Assembly (NCBI GenBank): GCA_902705825.1
Contig: CACSIL010000045.1
Location: forward strand, 1 to 33,665
Direction of reading: 5' to 3'
Source of the DNA: Halioglobus japonicus
GTDB taxonomy: Bacteria > Pseudomonadota > Gammaproteobacteria > Pseudomonadales > Halieaceae
DNA length: 33,665 nucleotides
Shown: positions 7,815 through 16,994 of the stretch, piece after piece
Numbering within the stretch: the stretch's first letter is position 1
Layout of the letters: each line of letters begins with the position of its first letter
Notes under the pieces: model-generated
The model's input: only the letters and a program-made list of their open reading frames with translations
Database searches by the model: none
Told to the model about the DNA's origin: nothing
Made by a program: the position numbers and the translations under genes

Positions 7815-9731
7815 ATGGCTCACGACTGGCAGAAATCCCTGGTAGAGGTCGACGACGCGCAATTGCGCGACGCGCTGCAGCAGGCCCATATCCCGGCATT
7901 ACTGGCTTCAATGGTGCACCTCACGGGCAGTGCTGCACACTTTGACAGCGTTCAACCGCGTTTTGAATTACTGGCTGAAGACATCGACGGCTTGACTGAA
8001 GAACAACGCGACATAGCGCGCGAGCTTGCCTTTGAGGCGTTGCGTGGCGTGCGCACTGGCGCAGAACTTAAAAGGCCACCGCAGGCGGAGATAGCCGCTA
8101 CCATGCATCGCATAACCGGTGAGGAATTCCCGCAGACTTTATTCCCTATGCTGCAGGAGGAGCTCAACCTGTTTGGTGAGGACTCGCGCCGCGTTGCAAT
8201 AAATACGCAATCAATGCCTGATGACTTTCGTGTAGTGATTATCGGTTCGGGTATGTCCGGTATTGTCGCCGCCATCCGACTACAACAGGAAGGTGTGCCG
8301 TTTCTGGTGCTGGAGAAGAACGACGAGATTGGTGGCACCTGGTTTGAAAACACTTACCCGGGTTGTCAGGTAGATTCTGCCAACCATCTTTACAACTATA
8401 TTTTTGAGCAGAATACGCAGTGGCCGAATCACTTCTCTGGTCGACGTGAGTTGTTCAAATATTTTAATGGCCTGGTTGAGAAGTATGGTTTGCGCGAGCA
8501 TATCCGTCTGAATTGTGCGGTAAAGCGGTCCGACTATGATGAGGACACGGGGCAGTGGGCGGTCACAGTAGAACAGGGCGGTAAGCAGGAGCAGTTGCTT
8601 GCCAGTGCTGTCATTAGCGCTGTCGGGCAGCTCAATATCCCCAAGTACCCGGAGGTGGAAGGTGTAGGGCGCTTCGCGGGTATCACTTTCCATTCGGCGC
8701 GCTGGGAGCACGAACACGATTTGAGGGGCAAGCGGGTGGCTGTCATTGGCACGGGTTGCAGTGCCGTGCAGTTTGTACCCGAGATAGCCAAGACCTGCGC
8801 AGAACTCACCGTTTTTCAGCGCTCGCCGCCATGGTTGTTACCGGTGGAGGAATATCATACGCCGATGACAGAGCAGGAATTATGGCTGCTGCGCGAGTTG
8901 CCGTTCTATGCGCGTTGGTACCGGTTTTTTCTGTTTCGGACCAAGGCTGTGGACGGCGAATTGCCACTGATGTGCACAGACCCGAACTGGCGTGGCCCCG
9001 CCAACACGGTAAGTGAAGGCAATCAAATGCTGCGCGATGCGTTGATAGAATCCCTTGCTGAGCAGATTGGCGATGACCGAGAACTGCTGGAGCAACTTAT
9101 TCCCGATTACCCTCCCGGCGGCAAGCGTCCGGTACTGGATGATGGCTCCTATATAGGTGCGCTCAAGCAGGATAACGTGAGCTTACTTTCCCAGCCCATC
9201 GACAAAATTGTAGAGCAGGGCATCGTGACCGCCGATGGCACCCTGCATGAGTTCGATGTACTGATTTACGGCACCGGATTTGCCGCTGATCAATTTTTGG
9301 TCACGATGGAGGTCTATGGCCGCAATGGGCGTGAGCTGGTCAGTAGTTGGGGTGGAGATGCCAAAGCGTACAAGGGTGTGATGGTCTCGGACTTTCCCAA
9401 TTTTTATACCTTGTACGGGCCCAATACCAATATTGTTATCGGCAGCAGTATCGTCTTTTTCGTCGAATGCCAACTTCGCTATATCAGCGGCTGTCTCAAA
9501 CTACAGATAGAAAAGGGCTGTCGTTCACTGGAGTGCCGCAGGGAACTGATGGACGCCTACAATGCCCAGATAGATGCGCTCAATAGTCAGCGCGCATGGG
9601 GCGCACCCTCGGTATCAAGCTGGTACAAGAACAGTCGCGGGCGGGTAACACAGAACTGGCCGGGGACGCATGTGGAATACTGGCAGCAGATGCGTGCCCC
9701 CAGTGAAGATGAGTTGATTATTGAATACTAG
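7815..9731 (+). CDS. Baeyer-Villiger monooxygenase, 4-hydroxyacetophenone monooxygenase type
   Basis: A class B flavoprotein monooxygenase of 638 residues. It would use NADPH and O2 to insert oxygen next to a ketone and form an ester or lactone. After a roughly 140-residue N-terminal extension come the FAD Rossmann motif GSGMSG (about 144-149), EIGGTWFENTYPGCQVD, the fingerprint-like FAGITFHSARW (about 287-297) and a second, NADPH-binding GTGCSA motif. The extension and total length match HAPMO-type enzymes (about 640 residues), not the shorter cyclohexanone type. The ATG at 7815 has GAGGT six bases upstream and is better than the TTG at 7797. It is monocistronic and divergent from glcD. The fingerprint has Phe-His-Ser where the classic one has His-Thr/Ser, so the substrate remains open. 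The convergent patatin-like lipase downstream could cleave an ester product, but this is only a neighbourhood guess. Confidence 0.88.
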   Translation: MAHDWQKSLVEVDDAQLRDALQQAHIPALLASMVHLTGSAAHFDSVQPRFELLAEDIDGLTEEQRDIARELAFEALRGVRTGAELKRPPQAEIAATMHRITGEEFPQTLFPMLQEELNLFGEDSRRVAINTQSMPDDFRVVIIGSGMSGIVAAIRLQQEGVPFLVLEKNDEIGGTWFENTYPGCQVDSANHLYNYIFEQNTQWPNHFSGRRELFKYFNGLVEKYGLREHIRLNCAVKRSDYDEDTGQWAVTVEQGGKQEQLLASAVISAVGQLNIPKYPEVEGVGRFAGITFHSARWEHEHDLRGKRVAVIGTGCSAVQFVPEIAKTCAELTVFQRSPPWLLPVEEYHTPMTEQELWLLRELPFYARWYRFFLFRTKAVDGELPLMCTDPNWRGPANTVSEGNQMLRDALIESLAEQIGDDRELLEQLIPDYPPGGKRPVLDDGSYIGALKQDNVSLLSQPIDKIVEQGIVTADGTLHEFDVLIYGTGFAADQFLVTMEVYGRNGRELVSSWGGDAKAYKGVMVSDFPNFYTLYGPNTNIVIGSSIVFFVECQLRYISGCLKLQIEKGCRSLECRRELMDAYNAQIDALNSQRAWGAPSVSSWYKNSRGRVTQNWPGTHVEYWQQMRAPSEDELIIEY

Positions 9732-9751
9732 CCGATAAGTGCTCGTGTTTT

Positions 9752-10630
9752 TTATGAGCAGCCCTGTGCGAAGCGGGCGCCATCGCGCAGACCCAGGTCG
9801 TAGGTAGTCTGGAGTGCTCCGGGGTTGGCATAGTCAAACTTGTCGATCCGCACGGGTTCGCTGGGTTGAACATAGACGCGCCGAGAGGGGCTGGGCAGTG
9901 GCTTCTTGTAGCGTTTACTCAGGAGTACGAGGGTGTGACCCTCTCTGTCGTCGGCCAGATGGGCTGGTACATTGTCGATAATGCCACCGTCCAGCACCCT
10001 TAACCCTTTGTAGCCATTTCCCGGCAGTACCGGCGGCACACAGGATGATGCCAGTATGATATCGATCAGGTCTGCCACATCATCGGCGTCATGGTTGCTT
10101 CTCACTACGGGTTGAAAGCCCAGTTTTTGTGTCCAGCGCGGGTGTAAGACGCCTGTCAGGTGTTTTTCCAGCCCATACACCGAAAAGGCCGCCATGGTGC
10201 CGACACTGGACGGCAGGAAGTCGGGGAACCGGGCCATCAGGAACTCCAGGCGCTTATCGGACAATGTGGCCATATCTGCAGGCACCAGAAAATTCTGCAA
10301 CGCGTCCCGGTACATTTCCATATGCGGCAGCAAGGGCTTGCCCGAGCCCGGGCGCAGGTTTTGCCAGTGGATGTTCCGGGGGTTTCTGGCGGTGAGCTCT
10401 TTGAATAATTCGAGGGCTTCTATCGGCCTGCCCACCAGTGCTGCGGTGGCCATCGCGCAGCCAGCGCTGGTGCTGGCCGCATAATCGACAGTCTGCTGCA
10501 AAGCCAGGCCTGCCTTATTGGCGCCTACCCAGAAACCAAGCTGCCACATGCAACGGCTGCCGCCGCCGGCAAATATCACATTCCTGAATTCCACAGCGGG
10601 TTCCCGATTGAGGTGCTTGTAATCGCACAA
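9752..10630 (-). CDS. Patatin-like phospholipase family protein
   Basis: A serine acyl hydrolase of the patatin family with a Ser-Asp dyad. The oxyanion-hole motif GGGSRCMWQLG lies at 22-32, the nucleophile elbow STSAG at 53-57 (Ser55) and the catalytic Asp in LDGGIIDN (Asp214). The first Gly of the usual GxSxG elbow is Ser here. There is no signal peptide, so it should act in the cytoplasm or on the inner membrane surface. The start is uncertain: the longest frame begins at a TTG (10630) without a Shine-Dalgarno site, and GTG codons lie a few residues downstream at about residues 13 and 18. All keep the domain intact. It converges with the Baeyer-Villiger gene, 20 bp apart. The lipid substrate is unknown. 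Confidence 0.85.
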   Translation of the reverse strand: MCDYKHLNREPAVEFRNVIFAGGGSRCMWQLGFWVGANKAGLALQQTVDYAASTSAGCAMATAALVGRPIEALELFKELTARNPRNIHWQNLRPGSGKPLLPHMEMYRDALQNFLVPADMATLSDKRLEFLMARFPDFLPSSVGTMAAFSVYGLEKHLTGVLHPRWTQKLGFQPVVRSNHDADDVADLIDIILASSCVPPVLPGNGYKGLRVLDGGIIDNVPAHLADDREGHTLVLLSKRYKKPLPSPSRRVYVQPSEPVRIDKFDYANPGALQTTYDLGLRDGARFAQGCS

Positions 10631-10872
10631 TGGTATAGGGGGAGGGCCTTCAGGGCCAGAATTGAGCCAAAGCCCACATTAAACATAAGGCCTATTAGGT
10701 GTGCTGTGTCGGGAATACCCCTGTTACCTGAGCAGTGGTAAGCGGTGGGATGGCCCCCAGCGTGATAATGTGTCGAATTTTGCTATTTCACTACTCCCAT
10801 TATCAGCCGTTTTCCTGTACCCTCCGCCACCTGAAATTACGCCTCGTTAACCTTACTTGACTGAGAAACTCA

Positions 10873-12957
10873 ATGTCTGACTTATCCCTGTACAGAAACA
10901 TCGGTATTTTCGCCCATGTTGACGCCGGTAAAACCACTACTACCGAGCGCATCCTGAAGCTTACCGGCAAGATTCACAAGACTGGTGAGGTGCACGACGG
11001 CGCAGCCACCACGGATTTCATGGAACAGGAGCAGGAGCGTGGTATTACTATCCAGTCTGCTGCCACTACCTGTTTCTGGAAAGATCACCGCCTGAACGTT
11101 ATCGACACCCCTGGGCACGTTGATTTTACTGTAGAAGTATATCGTTCACTGAAGGTACTTGATGGCGGTATCGGCGTGTTCTGTGGTTCTGGCGGCGTGG
11201 AGCCCCAGTCTGAAACTAACTGGCGTTATGCCAATGAATCTGAAGTTGCCCGTATCATCTTCGTCAACAAGCTCGACCGTATAGGCGCGGACTTCCTGCG
11301 CGTGGTTGGGCAGGTTGAGAGTGTTCTGGGTGCCAACCCACTGGTGATGGTGCTGCCGATTGGCCGTGAAGACGATTTTACCGGTGTTGTTGATCTCCTG
11401 TCGCGTAAAGCCCATGTCTGGCCAGACCCAAGCAACCCCGATAAATACGACATCACCGACGTGCCCGAAGACATGGTCGACCTGGTCGAAGAATGGCGCG
11501 AGAAGCTGATTGAAACGGCGGTCGAGCAAGATGATGAAGCCATGGAGCTGTACCTCGACGGTACTGAGCCCGAGATGGACGTTATCAAGCGCTGTATTCG
11601 CGAAGGTACTCGCAAGCTGGACTTCTTCCCCACCTACTGTGGCTCAGCATTCAAGGATAAAGGGGTTCAGTTGATACTGGATGCCGTGGTCGATTACCTG
11701 CCAGATCCGACAGAAGTCGACCCGCAAGACCTGACCGATGAGTTTGGTGAGCCCACGGGTGAGGTGGCAACTGTGTCACTGGAAGAGCCGCTGCGAGCGC
11801 TGGCATTCAAAATTATGGATGACCGCTTTGGCGCGCTGACGTTTGTCCGCATCTACTCGGGCGTATTGAATCGTGGCGATACCATTCTGAACTCGTTTAC
11901 CGGAAAAACAGAGCGTATCGGACGCATGGTTGAGATGCATGCGAACGACCGCAACGAACTGGAGAATGCCCAGGCCGGCGATATCATTGCCATTGTGGGT
12001 ATGAAGAACGTACAAACCGGCCACACGCTGTGCGACGTCAAGCACCCGTGTACGCTGGAAGCCATGGTATTCCCGGACCCTGTTATTTCAATCGCGGTAG
12101 CCCCCAAAGATAAAGGCGGCTCCGAGAAAATGGGTATCGCCATTGGTAAAATGGTTGCTGAAGATCCCTCTTTCCGAGTTGAAACCGATGAGGATTCCGG
12201 CGAGACAATCCTCAAGGGTATGGGCGAGCTTCACCTCGATATCAAGGTGGATATTCTCAAGCGTACCTATGGTGTTGACCTGATCGTTGGTAAGCCTCAG
12301 GTGGCCTACCGCGAAACAATCACCCAGGAAGTGGACGATTCCTACACTCACAAGAAGCAGTCTGGTGGTTCCGGTCAGTTCGGTAAGATCGACTATCGCA
12401 TCAAGCCCGGCGAACCTGGTTCAGGTTTTGTTTTCACCTCTTCGGTTGTGGGTGGCAACGTACCCAAGGAATTCTTCCCTGCTATTGAAAAAGGCTTCAA
12501 GGGCATGATGAATCAGGGCACAGTCGCCGGCTTCCCAGTGCTGGATGTGGAAGTTGAACTCTACGATGGTGGTTTCCACGCCGTTGACTCCTCCGCGATT
12601 GCGTTTGAGCTTGCCGCACGTGGTGCTTTCAGGCAGTCCATGCCGAAAGCGGGTGCGCAGTTGATTGAGCCCATCATGAAGGTCGATGTATTTACACCTG
12701 ACGATCATGTTGGAGACGTTATTGGTGACCTCAACCGCCGCCGCGGTATGATCAAGGATCAGGACGCTGGCGTGACCGGCGTTCGCATCAAGGCTGATGT
12801 GCCCCTGTCCGAGATGTTTGGCTACATTGGTCAATTGCGTACCATGACATCGGGTCGCGGCCAGTTCTCTATGGAGTTCTCTCACTACCTGCCGTGCCCA
12901 CAAAATGTGGCAGAAACTGTTATTGCAGAAGTGAAGGAACGTAAAGAAGCGAGCTAG
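10873..12957 (+). CDS. fusA: Elongation factor G, second-type copy outside the str operon
   Basis: A translational GTPase of 694 residues. G1 is AHVDAGKT (about 14-21), G3 DTPGHVDF and G4 NKLDR. The switch region EQEQERGIT, domain [11 protein letters not shown], domain IV with the conserved QSGGSGQFG, and the C-terminal domain V are all present, so it is full length. It moves tRNA and mRNA through the ribosome and takes part in ribosome recycling. It is not next to rpsL, rpsG or tuf, and its 5' and 3' neighbours are unrelated, so it is most likely the additional EF-G (FusA2-type) found in many gammaproteobacteria and not the str-operon copy. That inference rests on context. A strong intrinsic terminator follows the stop. 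The upstream 240 bp hold no other gene. Confidence 0.93.
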   Translation: MSDLSLYRNIGIFAHVDAGKTTTTERILKLTGKIHKTGEVHDGAATTDFMEQEQERGITIQSAATTCFWKDHRLNVIDTPGHVDFTVEVYRSLKVLDGGIGVFCGSGGVEPQSETNWRYANESEVARIIFVNKLDRIGADFLRVVGQVESVLGANPLVMVLPIGREDDFTGVVDLLSRKAHVWPDPSNPDKYDITDVPEDMVDLVEEWREKLIETAVEQDDEAMELYLDGTEPEMDVIKRCIREGTRKLDFFPTYCGSAFKDKGVQLILDAVVDYLPDPTEVDPQDLTDEFGEPTGEVATVSLEEPLRALAFKIMDDRFGALTFVRIYSGVLNRGDTILNSFTGKTERIGRMVEMHANDRNELENAQAGDIIAIVGMKNVQTGHTLCDVKHPCTLEAMVFPDPVISIAVAPKDKGGSEKMGIAIGKMVAEDPSFRVETDEDSGETILKGMGELHLDIKVDILKRTYGVDLIVGKPQVAYRETITQEVDDSYTHKKQSGGSGQFGKIDYRIKPGEPGSGFVFTSSVVGGNVPKEFFPAIEKGFKGMMNQGTVAGFPVLDVEVELYDGGFHAVDSSAIAFELAARGAFRQSMPKAGAQLIEPIMKVDVFTPDDHVGDVIGDLNRRRGMIKDQDAGVTGVRIKADVPLSEMFGYIGQLRTMTSGRGQFSMEFSHYLPCPQNVAETVIAEVKERKEAS

Positions 12958-12976
12958 TCTCTTTCTGCACGATTCT

Positions 12977-13004
12977 AAAACCCGGCTTATGCCGGGTTTT
13001 TTTT
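12977..13004 (+). terminator. Intrinsic terminator of the EF-G gene
   Basis: A perfect 10-bp stem AAAACCCGGC / GCCGGGTTTT with loop TTAT, followed by a run of T, 19 bp after the EF-G stop. This is a textbook rho-independent terminator. Confidence 0.92.
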
Positions 13005-13147
13005 GCCCCCAATTTCTATTGCCCCGGTTCAGCCATTTAGCCTGATTAATACAGCTTGCGGGGTAACGCTTGCCGCCGTTGATCAAACCGGGTTTGGCGG
13101 TGGAGTCGCCGTGGGAAATGTGGCATAACGGTTGCCCATTCAAATAA

Positions 13148-13152
13148 CGGAG
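13148..13152 (+). promoter_or_regulatory. Shine-Dalgarno site that selects a GTG start
   Basis: CGGAG lies directly against the ATG at 13153, which is too close, but nine bases before the GTG at 13162. This argues for GTG as the real start of the SDR gene. Confidence 0.55.
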
Positions 13153-13161
13153 ATGAACACA

Positions 13162-14037
13162 GTGAAAGATTTTGCAGGTAAGGTCGCAGTGGTTACCGGG
13201 GGCGCAAGCGGCATCGGTCGTTCACTGGTCAAGGAACTGCTGGCAGAGGGTGCCAAAGTTGTTATTGGCGATGTCGAGCAGAAAGCGCTGGACCGTGTGC
13301 TGGCCGAGTTTTCCGGTGCGGGTGAAGTGAGCGGTGTGGTGACAGATGTCTCCAAAGCGGAGTCCGTAAACGCATTTGCCGACAAGGTCTATGAGATGCA
13401 TGGCGCCTGTCATCTGCTGTTTAACAACGCCGGTGTTGCCGCTCCCTCGGCCAATGTGTGGGAGACTACGGACAACGATTGGAAATGGGTGCACGGCGTC
13501 AACGTACTGGGTGTGGTGCACGGCATACAGGCTTTTGTGCCGCGTATGATAGCCTCCGGTGAAGCGGGGCACGTGATTAATACATCCTCTGGCGATGGTG
13601 GTATCTCGCCGCTGCCGTATCAATCGGTATACGCTTCCAGCAAAGCCGCTGTGTCGTGTATCAGCGAGTGCCTGGCGGCTCAGCTGCAAAGCGAGGGAAC
13701 GAATCTGGCGGCGTCGGTGTTCTATCCGTCCGGTGGTTTACTGGATACCGGCATCTGGACGACGGACCGCAACCGTCCCAAGGATCTCGCGCGTGAGAAG
13801 CCCTACGATCCGGTGCCCACTGTGGAGGATTTCAAAGTTGCAGCCGAGAAGGCTGGCTGGGAACTGGAGTTCCAGGATCTGGACGAACTAGCCCGCTATT
13901 GCTTGCAGGGTATTCGCGACGATCGCTTTGTGATTATGATTCGAGTTGAGGAGGCCGAGGCGACACTGCAGGAGCGCGCTGCACGTATTGGCCGCAGTGA
14001 ACTGCCCATCGATCAGGCAGAAATACCCCAGCTCTAG
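13162..14037 (+). CDS. Short-chain dehydrogenase/reductase (SDR)
   Basis: An NAD(P)-dependent oxidoreductase of 291 residues. Counting from the GTG, the cofactor motif TGGASGIG is at 12-19, NNAG at 88-91, the catalytic Ser in the TSSGDGG segment near 142, and YxxxK as YASSK at 157-161. The acidic residue at the end of strand 2 (VIGDVEQ) favours NAD(H) over NADP(H). The C-terminus is longer than in minimal SDRs, with a helical tail rich in Glu and Arg. The GTG start at 13162 is preferred over the ATG at 13153 because of ribosome-binding-site spacing. It is a single transcription unit between two terminators and converges with the CYP153-like gene. The alcohol or ketone substrate is unknown. 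Confidence 0.88.
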   Translation: MKDFAGKVAVVTGGASGIGRSLVKELLAEGAKVVIGDVEQKALDRVLAEFSGAGEVSGVVTDVSKAESVNAFADKVYEMHGACHLLFNNAGVAAPSANVWETTDNDWKWVHGVNVLGVVHGIQAFVPRMIASGEAGHVINTSSGDGGISPLPYQSVYASSKAAVSCISECLAAQLQSEGTNLAASVFYPSGGLLDTGIWTTDRNRPKDLAREKPYDPVPTVEDFKVAAEKAGWELEFQDLDELARYCLQGIRDDRFVIMIRVEEAEATLQERAARIGRSELPIDQAEIPQL

Positions 14038-14047
14038 AGCCATACAG

Positions 14048-14086
14048 GCGTTGAAACGAGCGGAAGCCGCTCGTTTCAACGCTGTT
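14048..14086. terminator. Strong hairpin between convergent genes
   Basis: A perfect 16-bp stem from 14048 (GCGTTGAAACGAGCGG) to 14082 with a three-base loop AAG, followed by TGTTTT. It lies 10 bp after the SDR stop and 18 bp before the CYP153-like stop, so it can end transcription from the left and probably also acts on the opposing message, although the minus strand lacks a clear U-tract. Confidence 0.8.
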
Positions 14087-14100
14087 TTGCGCCCATTGTG

Positions 14101-15372
14101 CTACAGCGGGTGCAGTCGTACTGGCATGGCCGTGAAGCCATGTACGAACGAAGATACCGTGCGCTCAGGTTCACCCACCACTTCAACGCTGTCAAAGCGC
14201 TTGAGAATCTCTTCCCACAAAATTCGCAGCTGCAGTTCTGCCAGTCGGTTACCCATGCAGCGATGTATGCCGAAACCGAAGGACAGGTGGCGACGTACAT
14301 CCGCACGCTCAATATCGAAGGTGTCCGGATTCTCCATAAAGCGCTCGTCCCGGTTGCCCGACACATACCACATAATGACTTTGTCGCCAGCTTTGATCTG
14401 TTGCCCGCCCAGCTCGGTATCGACTTTGGCGAGGCGGCGCATATGCGCCAGTGGCGTCTGCCAGCGGATGGTCTCTGCAACCATGGAATCGATAAGCTGC
14501 GGATTCGCAACCAGCTTGGTGTACTGATCCGGATTCTGGTGCAGGGCCAGAGCGCTGGCCGTCATAGTGGAGCGGGTGGTGTCGTTGCCGCCGACGATGA
14601 GTAGCACAAGATTGCCCAGATACTCCATGGGTGCCATGTTACGGGTTGCCTCGCCGTGGGCGAGCATCGACACCAGGTCATTCTTCACTGGCAGTTTCAC
14701 CCGCTGGTTCCACAGCTCGGTAAAGTATGCCAGACAGTCCTGCAGTTCTTTGTTGCGCTCCTCTTCCGAAGCAATGACACCGATCCCCGGAATGGCCGTG
14801 GCGACATCGGACCAGCGAGTGAGTTTGCCGCGCTCTTCAAAGGGAAAATCAAACAGTGTCGCCAGCATGCGCGTGGTCAGTTCGATCGATACATGCTCCA
14901 CCCAGTCGAAGGTTTCTCCCACGGGTAAATTATCCAGTACTTCGATGGTGCGCTCGCGGATAATAGGCTCAAAGTGACGCAGGTTCTCCGCGCCAGTGAC
15001 CGGGCTGACCACCCGGCGCTGCTCATCGTGTTTGGGGCGATCCATTGCGATAAACATTGGCAGATGGAAATCGTCTTGCGTGTCGCCAATGGTGATCGCC
15101 GGTTCCGACGAGAAGATCTCATGTGAGGTATCGACTTTCACGATATCCTCGTAGCGGGTGACGGACCAGTACGGACCAAAAAAACTCTCAGGGCAATAGT
15201 GTACCGGGGCTTCATCACGCAGTCGTTTGAACCAGGGGCCGTGGATATCGCGCGCAAACAGGAAGGGGTTTGCGATGTTGATTTTTTCCAGAGGCAGTGA
15301 GTACGGGTCCTGATCGGCGCGTTCGGCGGCGTCCATCAGCAGGTCAGACATTTCCATGTGCAGCGATCTCAT
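14101..15372 (-). CDS. Cytochrome P450, CYP153-like (terminal alkane hydroxylase type)
   Basis: A soluble class I P450 of 423 residues. The oxygen-activation helix has GGNDTTR at 261-267, the ExxR motif is ETIR at 300-303, and the haem loop is FGFGIHRCMGNRLAELQ with the ligand Cys372. The surrounding sequence (LIVGGNDTTRS, WQTPLAHMRR, VIMWYVSGNRDE, NRLAELQLRILWEEI) is characteristic of the CYP153 family, which hydroxylates the end carbon of alkanes, fatty acids and some terpenes. Known CYP153 systems use a ferredoxin and a ferredoxin reductase, often encoded next door; neither is in this window. The ATG at 15372 has AGGA about ten bases upstream. Alternatives at 15357 and 15351 have poorer spacing. 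It is divergent from the flippase gene. The substrate is inferred from the family only. Confidence 0.92.
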   Translation of the reverse strand: MRSLHMEMSDLLMDAAERADQDPYSLPLEKINIANPFLFARDIHGPWFKRLRDEAPVHYCPESFFGPYWSVTRYEDIVKVDTSHEIFSSEPAITIGDTQDDFHLPMFIAMDRPKHDEQRRVVSPVTGAENLRHFEPIIRERTIEVLDNLPVGETFDWVEHVSIELTTRMLATLFDFPFEERGKLTRWSDVATAIPGIGVIASEEERNKELQDCLAYFTELWNQRVKLPVKNDLVSMLAHGEATRNMAPMEYLGNLVLLIVGGNDTTRSTMTASALALHQNPDQYTKLVANPQLIDSMVAETIRWQTPLAHMRRLAKVDTELGGQQIKAGDKVIMWYVSGNRDERFMENPDTFDIERADVRRHLSFGFGIHRCMGNRLAELQLRILWEEILKRFDSVEVVGEPERTVSSFVHGFTAMPVRLHPL

Positions 15373-15409
15373 TCAGCAATGTTCCTGCAGTGTATGCCAT
15401 CTTTGGAAT

Positions 15410-15425
15410 TTGGCCAATTGCGCAA
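15410..15425. promoter_or_regulatory. Two abutting 8-bp palindromes, candidate operator
   Basis: TTGGCCAA and TTGCGCAA stand side by side in the 131-bp region between the divergent CYP153-like and flippase genes. Perfect tandem palindromes in such a place suggest binding of a dimeric regulator, but no regulator gene is adjacent and no clear promoter boxes flank them. Confidence 0.3.
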
Positions 15426-15503
15426 GATATCGGGGCTTTGGGTAAGCGGCCCCTTGCCGTATCCTGTGCCCCTACATAAAGTACACCGTACGAGAGTTTG
15501 AGC

Positions 15504-16943
15504 ATGGATATTCGCAGCAAAGTCATGTCGGCATTGCGTTGGAGCGCGGCGGCCCGCTTTCTGGGTCAGGCCGTGTCCTGGGGCATTACCATCATGGTGA
15601 TTCGCCTGCTCTCCCCCGGCGACTATGGCCTGATGGCAATGGCGATGGTGGTGGTGTCGCTTCTGATACTGCTGAACACCGTCGGTCTGGACGCGGTGCT
15701 GGTGCAGGACAGGGAAATAGATGAACAGATGACGCGGCAGATTTTCGGCGTGGTGATTGTCGTCAATGTGCTCTTTTTCCTATTGCTGCTCCTCAGTGCA
15801 GAAACCGTCGCCGCATTTTATGGTGAGCCGGCTCTCGCCCCTATTGTGCAAGTGCTCTCGTTCCAGTTTCTGTTGTTGATTTTTGAGACCTTGCCGCAGT
15901 CGAAACTAGAGCGTGATATCGAGTTTGCCCAGCGTTCGGTAGTGGATTTCGCAACACTGGTGATGGGTAGCCTTGTGACACTGGTAATGGCGCTAACCGG
16001 GTTTGGCGTATGGGCTCTGATATGGGGCATGTTGGCTACCAATGCCACGCGTATGATCGGGCTGAACCTGATTGCACGCAATCTGGTCTGGCCGAGCTTT
16101 TCACTGCGCGGCATGCGCAAGCACTTTGCTTTTGGCGGGTTTGTCACAACGGACAGGGGTTTGTGGTATCTGTTCAGTGAGTCGGACAAGTTTATTGGCG
16201 GGAAGCTGCTGGGTAATCATTTACTGGGTTATTACGCGGTTGCCAGCCAGTTGGCGTCACTTCCTATCCACAAGATCAGCGGCTTGTTAAATTCGGTCGC
16301 GTTTCCTGCATTCTCACATGCGCACGCCCATACCGATGCAGAAACAGTGCAAAACTATTTGCTGAAGGCTACGCGTATCCTGAGCATAGCGGCGTTCCCG
16401 GTTTTCTTTGGTATCAGTTGCACAGCCGAGCCACTGATCGCCTGTCTGCTTGGTGAAAAATGGCTGCCGGCAGCACCGCTGCTGCAGCTGTTGGGAGTTG
16501 TCATGCCGTTTCGGTTGATGAGTAATATATTCCCGCCACTGCTGTGGGGCGTGGGAAGCCCCGCTGTCAGCGCGTCCAATTTCCTGATTGCGGCCCTGTT
16601 GATGCCCGTGGCATTTTACGCTGGCACACACTGGGGCGTTATCGGTCTGGCTTACGCCTGGCTTTGCATGTACCCGGTGGTGTTCTTCATTACCGCATTT
16701 CGGACTTGTCGCAGAGTGGGTGTCGGGTTGCCTGGCTATCTGCTGCAGATGCTGCGTCCCGTCGCAGCAGGGATAACAATGTATGCCGCAGTGTATTTTA
16801 TGCAGGGCATGGTTTTTGGAACCGTTGGCGATTGGGTATATTTGCTGCAGTTAGTGGTTGTTGGCGTTCTTGCTTATGGGGTTGCGATGCTGCTCATCGA
16901 CCGCAAGGGCGTGCTTGAAACCCTACAGCTGATCCGAACCTAG
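15504..16943 (+). CDS. Polysaccharide/lipopolysaccharide flippase of the MOP superfamily (WzxC/RfbX-like)
   Basis: An integral membrane protein of 479 residues with about 12-14 hydrophobic segments spread along its length. The N-terminal region, ALRWSAAARFLGQAVSWGIT then VIRLLSPGDYGLMAMA, matches the start of Wzx/O-antigen-translocase-type proteins, in which Pro-Gly-Asp-Tyr-Gly is a common signature. Such proteins move lipid-linked sugar units across the inner membrane. The ATG at 15504 has GAGAG upstream and is better than the TTG at 15498. No glycosyltransferase or polymerase genes are adjacent, so it is an orphan here. The closest surface-polysaccharide link in the window is the PrsT-like protein at 20290. 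Confidence 0.85.
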   Translation: MDIRSKVMSALRWSAAARFLGQAVSWGITIMVIRLLSPGDYGLMAMAMVVVSLLILLNTVGLDAVLVQDREIDEQMTRQIFGVVIVVNVLFFLLLLLSAETVAAFYGEPALAPIVQVLSFQFLLLIFETLPQSKLERDIEFAQRSVVDFATLVMGSLVTLVMALTGFGVWALIWGMLATNATRMIGLNLIARNLVWPSFSLRGMRKHFAFGGFVTTDRGLWYLFSESDKFIGGKLLGNHLLGYYAVASQLASLPIHKISGLLNSVAFPAFSHAHAHTDAETVQNYLLKATRILSIAAFPVFFGISCTAEPLIACLLGEKWLPAAPLLQLLGVVMPFRLMSNIFPPLLWGVGSPAVSASNFLIAALLMPVAFYAGTHWGVIGLAYAWLCMYPVVFFITAFRTCRRVGVGLPGYLLQMLRPVAAGITMYAAVYFMQGMVFGTVGDWVYLLQLVVVGVLAYGVAMLLIDRKGVLETLQLIRT

Positions 16944-16994
16944 GCCATACCGCCTGCAACCTTTCCAGACTGCTTTCAGGAGCACGGTTTTCGT

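Noticed and set aside
12421..13143. A 240-codon minus-strand frame over the EF-G 3' end
   Set aside because: It is antisense to conserved EF-G domains IV-V and crosses a clear terminator, so it is a shadow frame.
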